Assembly: GCA_029933535.1 (NCBI GenBank)
Contig: JAOZNZ010000066.1
Span: 1 to 10,908 of the forward strand
Length of the DNA: 10,908 nt
Origin: a bacterium
GTDB taxonomy: Bacteria > Auribacterota > UBA3054 > B51-G9
Reading direction: 5' to 3'
This document shows, piece after piece, positions 1-7,252 of this stretch. The notes under the pieces were generated by a model that was not told the DNA's origin, did not search any database, and saw only the letters and a list, made by a program, of their open reading frames with translations. Position 1 is the stretch's first letter, and every line of letters starts with the position of its first letter. Both the position numbers and the translations under genes were made by a program.

Positions 1-1
1 T

Positions 2-71
2 ATGCCGGGTAAGGTCTAAAGTTTAATGGGTTCGCGTTAGCGCCCGGCGCATGCCAGGTAAGGTTTAAGGT
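2..71. repeat. Partial direct repeat with a 49-bp period
   Basis: The segment 2-22 (atgccgggtaaggtctaaag plus one base) recurs at 51-71 with three substitutions, so one full 49-bp unit and the start of a second are seen. The unit holds GCCGGG at 4-9, which can pair with CCCGGC at 43-48. The GC-rich parts stand out from the AT-rich surroundings, as dispersed intergenic repeats often do. It may continue left of the window. No gene is visible in 1-136. Confidence 0.6.
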
Positions 72-73
72 CA

Positions 74-136
74 AATAACAATTAACTAATAACAATTAAC
101 TATTAACTAATAACCATTAACTAATAACTATTAACG
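74..136. repeat. Heptamer tandem array, nine units, at the 3' end of the HAD gene
   Basis: Nine consecutive 7-bp units follow one another without a break: aataaca, attaact, aataaca, attaact, attaact, aataacc, attaact, aataact, attaacg. The consensus is A(A/T)TAAC followed by a variable base. The array ends exactly where the HAD stop codon begins (137-139, read on the minus strand). Units of the opposite orientation lie in the leader of the same gene at 1096-1130, so the gene is bracketed by inverted arrays. Confidence 0.9.
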
Positions 137-1090
137 TTAATCTATTATCTCAAGCATTTCATCAAAATTATCACAGAAATCCGAACATAAACTTTCCAGT
201 CCGGATTGTTTTATATTTCCGCCTGCCATACCGAGGCATGAAAAACCTGCAAGTCTGACAGAACAAACTCCCGCGCCGCTGTCTTCCATTCCTACAACGG
301 AATTACGGTCCGAGAAATCTATTCCTAGGCCTACTTTTGCGGTTTCAGCGTAAAGCCATGGGTGTGGTTTGGCCTGAAGTTCACCAAGGGTACCCGGAGC
401 ACCTTTTTGCAAAGGAAAGCCTGCAGAGACGATAGCGTCATAAAATTCTGCCGGGTCGCCCATTTTCAAAGTTCTGAATGCTGCAACGATTTCCGGCCAT
501 GCTTTTTCATATAAGCCTGAAGTAACCAATCCGATTTTAATATTTCTGTCTTTAAGAGCGTATAGGAAATCTTTTAAACCTTCAACCGGAACAAAAGCAT
601 TTTCTTTTCCCCGGCCTTCCAGAATATTTTTCATTTCCCGGCGTGTTATTTCCATATAATATTTTCTTGCTTCTTCAAGAGCTTTATCCGGACAATATTT
701 TTTAGTGCAATATTCTAAATGTTCGGACACACTATGTCCGGAAACAAATGGCAAATCACTTTCTTCCAATTGAAATGCTGAATTGTTCAGAAGTTTTGCC
801 GTTACCTGCTCAATAATCCAAATCCAAAAGTCTTCGCTGCGAACGCTTGTTCCATCCAGATCCATTAAAACAGCTTTAACCGGTTTCTCGATTTTCACAG
901 GTAGTACGGGATAAAAAGCCGGGTAACCCAGAGCTGATCGAACGAAAGCTAAAGTATGAGAGTCAAAGAAAATAAATTCTACTTTTTTATCCTGTGATAG
1001 TAAAATTTGATTAACGCCATTTTGGCCTACGATAAAATATCCGTCACCTCCGACAGCAAGTCTTTCGAAATCTTTGTAATTTATGTTCAT
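137..1090 (-). CDS. HAD-superfamily hydrolase (phosphatase or phosphoglucomutase-like), subfamily I
   Basis: The 317-residue product has the four HAD motifs. Motif I is MDLDGT, with nucleophile Asp77 and acid/base Asp79. Motif II is VTSG at 189-192. Motif III is Lys241 in AKPHP. Motif IV is GMEDSGAG, with Glu269 and Asp270. A helical insert between motifs I and II (about 85-165) fits a C1 cap as in beta-phosphoglucomutase and phosphoglycolate-type phosphatases, so it probably acts in the cytoplasm on a small phosphorylated metabolite; the substrate cannot be read from the sequence. About 70 residues precede motif I, more than usual for the family, and their role is unknown. The start at 1090 gives the longest frame; no Shine-Dalgarno sequence precedes it. 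The gene is alone on its strand here, with its own promoter at 1158-1186. Confidence 0.9.
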   Translation of the reverse strand: MNINYKDFERLAVGGDGYFIVGQNGVNQILLSQDKKVEFIFFDSHTLAFVRSALGYPAFYPVLPVKIEKPVKAVLMDLDGTSVRSEDFWIWIIEQVTAKLLNNSAFQLEESDLPFVSGHSVSEHLEYCTKKYCPDKALEEARKYYMEITRREMKNILEGRGKENAFVPVEGLKDFLYALKDRNIKIGLVTSGLYEKAWPEIVAAFRTLKMGDPAEFYDAIVSAGFPLQKGAPGTLGELQAKPHPWLYAETAKVGLGIDFSDRNSVVGMEDSGAGVCSVRLAGFSCLGMAGGNIKQSGLESLCSDFCDNFDEMLEIID

Positions 1091-1095
1091 GAGGT

Positions 1096-1130
1096 AGTTA
1101 ATAGTTATTCGTTAATTGTTAATAGTTATT
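1096..1130. repeat. Heptamer array, five units, in the leader of the HAD gene
   Basis: Five 7-bp units (agttaat, agttatt, cgttaat, tgttaat, agttatt) match the reverse complement of the 74-136 array. They lie 5 bp upstream of the HAD start codon and inside its predicted 5' leader. In a HAD transcript the leader (AATAACT-type units) and the 3' flank (AGTTATT-type units) would be complementary. Confidence 0.85.
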
Positions 1131-1157
1131 AGTAGTGCTCAAGTTTTATCTAAAGCA

Positions 1158-1186
1158 AGTATATCAGATTTGCATATAAAAAACAA
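1158..1186 (-). promoter_or_regulatory. Sigma-70 type promoter for the HAD gene
   Basis: On the minus strand, TTGTTT (1186-1181) and TATACT (1163-1158) are separated by 17 bp. The predicted start near 1151 gives a leader of about 60 nt that contains the heptamer array. Confidence 0.6.
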
Positions 1187-1421
1187 GATACAGCAATGTT
1201 TTGTGTGATTTTATTATTATAAGCAAATTAAGTGTTTAAATTAAAAAAGTAAGTATAATTTTTGACATAAATGTTTTCTATAAAAAGTTTTATGATTGAT
1301 TGATAATACAGCTTATTGTTTGTAATAACTGCTTATAAGCTGAAGTAACCGCTATTTTTTTTGATAAGCCATGATAAAGAATGATGAAATAATTAAAAAA
1401 ATGATATTTAAACAAAACTTT

Positions 1422-1431
1422 GCAGTACTGC
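1422..1431. promoter_or_regulatory. Palindrome abutting the -35 box, possible operator
   Basis: GCAGTACTGC is a perfect 10-bp palindrome ending at the base before the TTGACA -35 box. Its position would suit a regulator-binding site, but no regulator is identified and only one copy is seen. Confidence 0.35.
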
Positions 1432-1460
1432 TTGACAAAGGATTTAAAATATGATATACT
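1432..1460 (+). promoter_or_regulatory. Strong sigma-70 promoter for the single-module beta-helix gene
   Basis: A perfect TTGACA (1432-1437) is followed after 17 bp by TATACT (1455-1460). Transcription would begin near 1467, giving a 5' leader of about 116 nt, the longest predicted in the window. Confidence 0.8.
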
Positions 1461-1582
1461 GTTCCTCGATTGGATGATAATGATTTTTTTATATTGGGTA
1501 TACATTAAGAAAAAATCGATTAATTAATTGTTGCAAATAACAATGTGCAAATCACAAACTTTTCAACCAAAGGAGATAAATT

Positions 1583-3022
1583 ATGAAAAATAAAATTATC
1601 CTCACTGCTGCAGCATTATTGTTCCTGGCTTCATCAGGAATGTTTGCTGCTACTCTCTATGTCGGTACAGAAGGTTCGGCAATTGGAGACTATTACACCG
1701 AAATACAAGCTGCGGTTGATGCAGCTACACCCGGTGATTTAATTCTTGTATCAAATGGTGTATATAACACCGGCGGTGGAATAGAAGCCGGCTCATATCT
1801 TACAAATCGTGTTTTTTGTGATATAGCAATTGAAATCCGAAGCGTTGACGGACCTGACACTACTATCATACTTGGCGCACCTGATCCTAACACAGGTGGT
1901 CATGGACCGGCCGCTGTTCGTGGTGCATGTTTGCCTATGAACGCCGCCGCGACGATTTCAGGTTTCACATTCTCTAATGGTTATACAGGAATTTCAGGCG
2001 ATTCCAACCGCGAGCAAGGCGGTGGCGGAGCACGTATCAGACATATGAACCTTATAACCAACTGTGTTATTATCGGTAATTTTGCTTATGGTCGTGGTGG
2101 TGGTCTGAATTTACAGGTCGGAACTGCTGCCGATTGTATGATTATCAATAATGTCGCACTGAATAATACGGGTGGTGGAGTTTTTGCTCAAGGGGCCAAT
2201 ATGTATGATTGCATAGTTAAAAATAACACAGGGCCTTTCGGCGGCGGAATATATGGTTATGATACTCTTAAAATTTATAATACAACTGTTAGCGGTAATT
2301 CAGCTGTTCACGCCACGCAAGGGAAAGGTGGCGGAATGTTACTCCTGCGCACCGGTGATGTTCAAGACTGTACTGTTTTCGATAACACCGCACAAGTATG
2401 GGGTGGTGGAATAGCCACAGAATGGGGTGTTCCTACAATACGCAGATGTACTGTTTACAATAATACTACTATTACTCACAATGGCGGCGGAATATATCTC
2501 TATCAAGGCGGTGCAGTTCATGACTCGCTTGTTTACGGGAACGATTCAGGGAATCATGGCGGTGGAATATTTGTAGATAGAGGCGGCTCAGTGTATAGTA
2601 GTACTTTTGCTCAAAATACTGCGGTTGGAAATGGTGGTGGTGGATATATTTACACATCCGGCAAAAGCATTAACTGTATTTTCTATGATAATACAGCCGC
2701 AGGAGCTGTCAATTTAGGTTCATCACCTGATTGCACCAATTGGTATTCATGCGCCGATCCTCTTCCGGCAATTGCTGAAAGCGGGGGAAGTATTGCTACC
2801 AATCCTGCATTTGTAAATGCATCAATTCAAAATTTCCGTTTACAAGTAAGTTCGCCATGTATTAATTCCGGAACAAACGCGTATGCATCATCCACTGATT
2901 TAGACGGTAATCCAAGAATTCAAGGTGGAACAGTTGACATGGGATGTTATGAATTCATACCTGAACCTGGTATAATTGGATTAATCAGTTTATTAAGTCT
3001 TGCGTTTTTGCGTAGGAAATAG
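1583..3022 (+). CDS. Secreted right-handed beta-helix protein with PEP-CTERM tail (choice-of-anchor Q type)
   Basis: The 479-residue product begins with a signal peptide (MKNK, hydrophobic core to about 18, likely cut after Ala22 or Ala23). Residues about 24-130 carry the opening typical of these proteins (YYTEIQAAVDAATPGD..ILVSNGVYN). Residues about 145-370 hold glycine-rich parallel beta-helix turns built on 'C-x-V-x-x-N' and 'GGG' (for example GGGIY, GGGIF). The end has the choice-of-anchor Q signature (SSPCINSGTNAY..DLDGNPRI..VDMGCYEF, 423-458). The tail is PEP (460-462), a hydrophobic segment (463-475) and RRK. The family is exported and its tail is expected to be processed by an exosortase; a structural or adhesive surface role is inference. 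AAGGAG at 1570-1575, 7 nt before the ATG, fixes the start. It is a single-module homologue of the 1244-residue protein it faces. Confidence 0.92.
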   Translation: MKNKIILTAAALLFLASSGMFAATLYVGTEGSAIGDYYTEIQAAVDAATPGDLILVSNGVYNTGGGIEAGSYLTNRVFCDIAIEIRSVDGPDTTIILGAPDPNTGGHGPAAVRGACLPMNAAATISGFTFSNGYTGISGDSNREQGGGGARIRHMNLITNCVIIGNFAYGRGGGLNLQVGTAADCMIINNVALNNTGGGVFAQGANMYDCIVKNNTGPFGGGIYGYDTLKIYNTTVSGNSAVHATQGKGGGMLLLRTGDVQDCTVFDNTAQVWGGGIATEWGVPTIRRCTVYNNTTITHNGGGIYLYQGGAVHDSLVYGNDSGNHGGGIFVDRGGSVYSSTFAQNTAVGNGGGGYIYTSGKSINCIFYDNTAAGAVNLGSSPDCTNWYSCADPLPAIAESGGSIATNPAFVNASIQNFRLQVSSPCINSGTNAYASSTDLDGNPRIQGGTVDMGCYEFIPEPGIIGLISLLSLAFLRRK

Positions 3023-3079
3023 TATTTAATTCCAAAGACTTATATTTCAACTTGCCGGTTTACCGGTAAATTGATAAAG

Positions 3080-3113
3080 CAGTGGCAGCGTAAAGTTGCC
3101 GCTGTTTTTTTTT
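3080..3113 (+). terminator. Intrinsic terminator of the single-module beta-helix gene
   Basis: A 10-bp stem pairs 3080-3089 with 3095-3104 (two G-T wobbles) around loop GTAAA, followed directly by nine T (3105-3113). It lies 57 bp after the stop codon. A smaller CCGG/CCGG stem sits just upstream near 3053-3069. Confidence 0.88.
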
Positions 3114-3221
3114 GTGCGCCCGGCAGGGCGCAATATATTGGAAGACTTTCTTAAACTTGAAAATTGGTAGTTGAGAATTCGGAGTTGAGACTTATATTTT
3201 AATAACCAAAAGAGAAGTTTC

Positions 3222-3330
3222 CTAACGAAGTAACACTGTACTCATGTTCATTTTCAAGTAAAAAGTAAAGAAAGAACTCCGCTACCATCCCAATTCGTGT
3301 AATGACCGTGAGTACATGTTACTTCGTCAG
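3222..3330. repeat. Imperfect 24-25 bp inverted repeat with a 60-bp centre
   Basis: The left arm 3222-3246 reads CTAACGAAGTAACACTGTAC and continues CTCATG after a one-base overlap. The reverse complement of the right arm 3307-3330 matches it except for one inserted base and two transitions. The centre is A-rich and unlike the arms. It may be a small non-autonomous element or a structured RNA; nothing distinguishes these. Confidence 0.55.
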
Positions 3331-3347
3331 CCGTGTTTTACGTGGGC

Positions 3348-3390
3348 AAAAAAAACCTGTTCCGAGCGCGTTATCGCGCATCGAAACAGG
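3348..3390 (-). terminator. Intrinsic terminator of the three-module beta-helix gene
   Basis: Read on the minus strand, 3390-3356 forms a stem of about 15 bp with one mismatch and one bulge around loop ATAA, followed directly by eight T (3355-3348). It lies about 40 bp past the stop codon at 3429. The outer arms are CCTGTT and AACAGG; the inner arms are GCGCG and CGCGC. Confidence 0.88.
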
Positions 3391-3428
3391 CTGTAAAAGA
3401 TTAGCACGCTTAGTGCGTTATTTAGGAT

Positions 3429-6400
3429 TTATTTTCTCTTCAAATAAAAGATAATAAATGATAAATAATAAATGATAAATAGACAGGGTTCCGGGATGAA
3501 CTCATAGCAGCCCATATCAACAGTATTGTCATAAATTCTCACATTGCCGTCCAAATCAAAAGGCATAGGAGCATAAGCGTTATTACCCGCATTTACACAA
3601 GGTGAAAATCCCGGCAAATAAAAATTTCCGGCAGCAATGTCATTAAATTCCGGATCAACCGAAATATTATTTGTTCCGTCCGGCAGTGGTGTTGTACAAG
3701 TAAAAGCCATTTCAGTAAACGTGCCGCTGTAATTGTCATCATCACTAAAAGATGCAGCATAGTCGGTATTAGAATAAATAATGCTGTTAAAGACAGTTCC
3801 GCCATTTATAAAATATATTCCGCCAATGTTTGTATGAGCGATATTTGCCGCAATAGTACAATTATACGCGGAACCAACTTCATAGAAACATATTCCTCCA
3901 CTATTTATCGCGGTGTTACCGTTAATCAGAGTATTGCGAATTTCACCATCTTCGCAAAACACTCCTCCGCCTAGCGGAGCGAAATTATCACGAATAATAG
4001 TGTTGAAAATATTTCCACCATGATTACAACAAATTCCACCGCCATGTCCGCCCGCATTATTTCCTTCAACGATACAATTAGAAACAGTACCACTGTTTCT
4101 GATCAGCACTCCTCCACCGCCTCTATGAGTATTTGGGTCACCATCATTTAAAGTATAGCCGTTTGAAAGGGTGAAGCCTAATAGAAGCGCATCGTTTTCA
4201 AGATAAGCACTACGTACAGCATTCGATCCGTTACCTAAAGTTATAGGATCAGCCGCACCGACAATGAAAGTATTTTCAGCGCCTGAAACGCTTTGAACAG
4301 TTATTGCTTTGTCAATCATAACGCGGTTTTTTAATGGAGATGCTGAACCGGGATAGTTTCCTGAATTATAGGTTCCGTCAGCAACGAGAACCATTTCGCC
4401 GTCAAATGCCACGTCGACAGCGTCCTGGATATTTGTTGCGGCAGTAGCCCACGAAAGATAAGGATCAACCGGTGTTCCGGAATTATTAACATCCACATAA
4501 TGAATATTCGCGTTTTCAACTACCAGGATCGTAATTGAATTAGAAACACCGGCAGGGAATGTACCGTTATAAGCTGTAAGTACAACTTTATATTCACCTA
4601 CAGTGCTCCAGGAATGAGAAACTTTAAATTCATTAATTTCAGCCGGTGAGCCATCACCAAAAGTCCATTTGTTTCCGGAAAGTTTCCCGTCAATATTTGT
4701 GAAGAAAGTAACTAAGTCATTAGTTTGAGCATAATTTTTTTCAGTGGAAATCGCAACGGTAAGTTCACCTGTAATCGCACTTGGGTAAACTTCATCGCAT
4801 CCGATGGAAGGAGGATCTTTCCAAGTTTCACCATCAATGTCAACACCATAAGTAAGTATATACTCTCCCGAGCCGACACAAGGTGAATCTGCCGCAATGT
4901 GCGACATAGACAAGAGTTTAGGTTCTGTGGTAATATTACCTGTGCCTGCTGCTGCGTCAGGAGTTGTGCAGCAATAACTATAAACACTTGCACTTCTGTT
5001 AGGATTAAGCAGTGCGGAATTATAATAAACTATGCAGTTATTTATAGCGCTGTTGGCTGTACCGCCGTTTTCACAAGTCCCTCCGCCATCATTTCTTGCG
5101 GAATTCTCAATGATTGTGCAGTTCTCAATTATTGATGGAGCATAACAATGTATTCCTCCGCCGAGATCGCCTGAAGAATTACCGTAAATAAGGGAATTGT
5201 GGGTTTCGCCACCGTCTGAAAGCACTCCGCCGCCTTTTGCTCCGGTAGTATTATTACGAATAATGCAATTGATGATGTAACCGCCATGATTACAATTAAC
5301 TCCGGCGCCGTAACCGTTTGCGGTGTTTCCTTCAACGATACAATTAGTAATAATACCGCCAATACGAAGTAGCGCTCCCGCTCCGCCTCTTGGATCATTT
5401 CCATCGCCGGAAGTTTGTGTATATCCATTCGAAAGAGTGAAACCTGATAAAACCGAGCCGGCAATAAGATAAGAACATCGTACAGCATCCGGTCCGTTTT
5501 CTAAAGTTCCGGGATCAGGTTCACCGAGAATGAAAGTGTTTTCGGGACCTAAAGCACTTTTAACAGTTATTGCTTTGTTAATAAAAATCCGGTTCTTTAA
5601 TAGTCCTGAACCTGCCGGCCGGCTGCCGGAATTATATACGCCTTCAGCAACGAGAACTTTATCACCGTTAACAGCGATGTCGATAGCGTCCTGAATATTT
5701 GTCGCGGCAGTTGCCCAAGACAAATAAGGAGAAGCCGGTGTTCCCGGATTATTAACATCTACAAAATGAGTATTTGCATTTTCAACAACCTGAACAGTAG
5801 CCGTTTTAGAAATTCCCGCGGGATATGTGTTGTTAAACGCGGTAAGAACAATTTTGTGATCTCCTACCGAACTCCATGAACGGGTAACTTCAAATTCATC
5901 TATTTCCTGTGGAGATCCATCATCAAAAGTCCAGGAATTTCCGGAAAGTTTCCCTTCAATATTTGCATAAAGAGTTACTGCTTCATTAGTTTGAACAAAA
6001 AATTTACTGGCGGAAATCACAACATAAAGTTCGCCAGTAAGACCATCCGAGTAAAATTCATCGCAACCCATAGATGGAGGACTTTGCCATGCTTCTCCAT
6101 CTATGTCAACTCCAACAGAATATGTGGAACTTCCAGCACCTATGCATGGTGAATCCGATGCAATGTGTGACATTGACAATAATTTAGGCTCGTCAGAAAT
6201 ATTGCCGGTGCCGCTTGCTCCGTCCGGAGTAGTGCAGCAGTAAAGATAAGTTCCATTACTTCTGTTTGGATTAACGGGAGCGGAATTATAATAAACTATA
6301 GAATTAATTATGGAGCTGTTTGTGGAGAGAGCGTTGTCAAAGGTTCCTCCGCCTTCTGTCATCGCTGTATTTCCAACGATTGTGCAGTTTACAACTATAG

Positions 6401-7163
6401 GTTCGAAGTAAGAATAAAAACCGGCGCCTTTGTCCGCGGTATTATTGTAAATCAAAGTATTGTGCACTACGCCGGGACTGCAAAACACTCCTCCGCCTTT
6501 TGATCCCGAAACATTATTACGGACAATAAGATTGAAAACATAACCGCCGGAGTTACAATTAACTCCCGCTCCATAGCCGTGCGCTGTGTTACACTCAACA
6601 ATACAATTAGAAATGGTACCGCCAAGTCTGAGCAGAGCGCCCGCGCCGCCTCTGTTAGCATTTCCGTCGCCGGAAGTCTGTGTATATCCATTTGAAAGTG
6701 TAAAGCCTGATAAAAGCGAACCTGAAGCAAGATAAGCACAACGAAAAGCATCCGGGCCGTTACCTAAACTTCCCGGATCCGGTGCGCCGACAATAAAAGT
6801 TTTTTCGGGTCCTGAAACACTTATAACGGCAATTGATCCTTCAATCAGAATCCGGCTTTTTAATAAACCTTCCGAAACTGCACGACCGCCTGTATTATAT
6901 ACGCCGTTAGAAACGAGAACCAAATCCCCGCTGAAAGATTCGTCAAGAGCATCCTGAATGTTTGTATAATAAGTACCTGAAGATGTTCCTCCTGTGCCCA
7001 CATAATTTGTAAAGGCGTAATTTGCTGATACTTTTGGTGAAGCGAAAAACATTAACATAAGAGTTGCAACAATACTCCATTTAGTAAAGCCAAGCTTATT
7101 GCATGAGGATTTGAAGTAGTGGAGAGTTTTTTTAACGGTTGATTTAACATTTGTTTTCATCAT
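3429..7163 (-). CDS. Giant secreted protein: three beta-helix modules, two PKD-like linkers, PEP-CTERM tail
   Basis: The 1244-residue product has a long n-region and hydrophobic signal segment (about 29-41), with likely cleavage after Ala48 (VSANYAF). Three homologous beta-helix modules follow at about 49-372, 465-795 and 886-1222, each starting with TNIQDA(L/I/V)D and rich in GGG turns. Between them lie two PKD-like domains, about 376-461 and 799-882, with the core WTF(D/G)DGSP..SWS(S/T)VG. The module period is 421-422 residues. Modules 1 and 2 end in a diverged form (VDIDGE..PPS(M/I)GCDE); only module 3 has the canonical DLDGN..VDMGCYEF. The tail is PEP (1224-1226), an aromatic-rich helix (1227-1241) and KRK; the helix is encoded largely by a heptamer array. 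An exported, surface-anchored adhesive or structural role is inferred. It has its own promoter and terminator and converges on its single-module homologue. Confidence 0.92.
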   Translation of the reverse strand: MMKTNVKSTVKKTLHYFKSSCNKLGFTKWSIVATLMLMFFASPKVSANYAFTNYVGTGGTSSGTYYTNIQDALDESFSGDLVLVSNGVYNTGGRAVSEGLLKSRILIEGSIAVISVSGPEKTFIVGAPDPGSLGNGPDAFRCAYLASGSLLSGFTLSNGYTQTSGDGNANRGGAGALLRLGGTISNCIVECNTAHGYGAGVNCNSGGYVFNLIVRNNVSGSKGGGVFCSPGVVHNTLIYNNTADKGAGFYSYFEPIVVNCTIVGNTAMTEGGGTFDNALSTNSSIINSIVYYNSAPVNPNRSNGTYLYCCTTPDGASGTGNISDEPKLLSMSHIASDSPCIGAGSSTYSVGVDIDGEAWQSPPSMGCDEFYSDGLTGELYVVISASKFFVQTNEAVTLYANIEGKLSGNSWTFDDGSPQEIDEFEVTRSWSSVGDHKIVLTAFNNTYPAGISKTATVQVVENANTHFVDVNNPGTPASPYLSWATAATNIQDAIDIAVNGDKVLVAEGVYNSGSRPAGSGLLKNRIFINKAITVKSALGPENTFILGEPDPGTLENGPDAVRCSYLIAGSVLSGFTLSNGYTQTSGDGNDPRGGAGALLRIGGIITNCIVEGNTANGYGAGVNCNHGGYIINCIIRNNTTGAKGGGVLSDGGETHNSLIYGNSSGDLGGGIHCYAPSIIENCTIIENSARNDGGGTCENGGTANSAINNCIVYYNSALLNPNRSASVYSYCCTTPDAAAGTGNITTEPKLLSMSHIAADSPCVGSGEYILTYGVDIDGETWKDPPSIGCDEVYPSAITGELTVAISTEKNYAQTNDLVTFFTNIDGKLSGNKWTFGDGSPAEINEFKVSHSWSTVGEYKVVLTAYNGTFPAGVSNSITILVVENANIHYVDVNNSGTPVDPYLSWATAATNIQDAVDVAFDGEMVLVADGTYNSGNYPGSASPLKNRVMIDKAITVQSVSGAENTFIVGAADPITLGNGSNAVRSAYLENDALLLGFTLSNGYTLNDGDPNTHRGGGGVLIRNSGTVSNCIVEGNNAGGHGGGICCNHGGNIFNTIIRDNFAPLGGGVFCEDGEIRNTLINGNTAINSGGICFYEVGSAYNCTIAANIAHTNIGGIYFINGGTVFNSIIYSNTDYAASFSDDDNYSGTFTEMAFTCTTPLPDGTNNISVDPEFNDIAAGNFYLPGFSPCVNAGNNAYAPMPFDLDGNVRIYDNTVDMGCYEFIPEPCLFIIYYLSFIIFYLKRK
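3453..3480 (-). repeat. Heptamer array inside the coding region of the PEP-CTERM helix
   Basis: Four perfect 7-bp units on the minus strand (ATTTATC, ATTTATT, ATTTATC, ATTTATT) run without interruption, followed by a degenerate ATCTTTT. They encode residues about 1228-1238, most of the hydrophobic segment between the PEP motif and the KRK end. Since 7 is not a multiple of 3, each unit is read in a different frame, and every frame of the repeat is hydrophobic and free of stops. Confidence 0.92.
3498..7019 (-). repeat. Three tandem coding repeats, period about 1263-1266 bp
   Basis: Module DNA spans about 7019-6048, 5771-4779 and 4508-3498, with PKD-like linkers at 6038-5781 and 4769-4518. The conserved NIQD codons begin at 6962, 5699 and 4433, giving periods of 1263 and 1266 bp. 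Modules 1 and 2 are closest (SGFTLSNGYTQTSGDGN is shared in full); module 3 is more diverged. This fits stepwise duplication from a single-module ancestor like the neighbour at 1583-3022. Confidence 0.88.
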
Positions 7164-7166
7164 AGT

Positions 7167-7171
7167 TCCTT
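7167..7171 (-). promoter_or_regulatory. Ribosome binding site favouring the second Met codon
   Basis: AAGGA (minus strand) lies only 3 nt before the ATG at 7163 but 6 nt before the immediately following ATG at 7160. The second Met is therefore the likelier start, making the protein 1243 residues. Confidence 0.6.
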
Positions 7172-7223
7172 CAAGTTTAATTTAATTAAGTTAATAAATT
7201 GCACAAAATATAACTTAGTAATA

Positions 7224-7252
7224 ATAATATCATATATCTAATTGAAAATCAA
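7224..7252 (-). promoter_or_regulatory. Probable sigma-70 promoter for the three-module gene
   Basis: On the minus strand, TTGATT (7252-7247) and TATTAT (7229-7224) are separated by 17 bp, about 60 bp before the start codon. The region is very AT-rich, so chance matches are possible. Confidence 0.5.

Larger units (their letters stand above)
1131..1582. other. AT-rich intergenic region between the HAD and beta-helix genes
   Basis: I see no convincing gene here. The stretch contains the HAD promoter, a perfect 8-bp inverted repeat (CAGCTTAT 1309-1316, ATAAGCTG 1335-1342), a run of eight T at 1355-1362, and the promoter and 116-nt leader of the downstream gene. The leader holds a weak stem (TTGTT 1528-1532, AACAA 1539-1543) and no recognised riboswitch. 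A minus-strand open frame at 1290-1505 is composition-driven and overlaps the promoter. Confidence 0.6.
3023..3428. other. Convergent intergenic region between the two beta-helix genes
   Basis: There is no gene here. From left to right it holds the plus-strand terminator, a GC-rich hairpin (GCGCCC 3116-3121, GGGCGC 3126-3131), a degenerate heptamer pair (AGTTGAG at 3169-3175 and 3183-3189, exactly 14 bp apart), an imperfect inverted repeat (3222-3246 with 3307-3330) and the minus-strand terminator. The repeats look intergenic and dispersed rather than coding. Confidence 0.6.

Noticed and set aside
74..136. Possible CRISPR array
   Set aside because: Units are 7 bp and contiguous with no spacers.
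1309..1362. Inverted repeat followed by a T-run as a terminator
   Set aside because: The T-run begins 12 nt after the stem, the loop is 18 nt, and no plus-strand gene lies upstream to terminate.
1290..1505. Minus-strand open frame of 71 codons
   Set aside because: Rich in Ile, Lys, Tyr and Phe as expected from AT-rich DNA, without a ribosome site, and it overlaps the strong plus-strand promoter at 1432-1460.
4899..5488. Several open frames of 78-119 codons inside the three-module gene on both strands
   Set aside because: They are out-of-frame shadows of the repeated coding sequence, and the same shadows recur in the equivalent place of another module (6467-6751).
3498..7019. Autotransporter passenger, as the beta-helix modules might suggest
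   Set aside because: No C-terminal beta-barrel; the protein ends in a PEP-CTERM tail.
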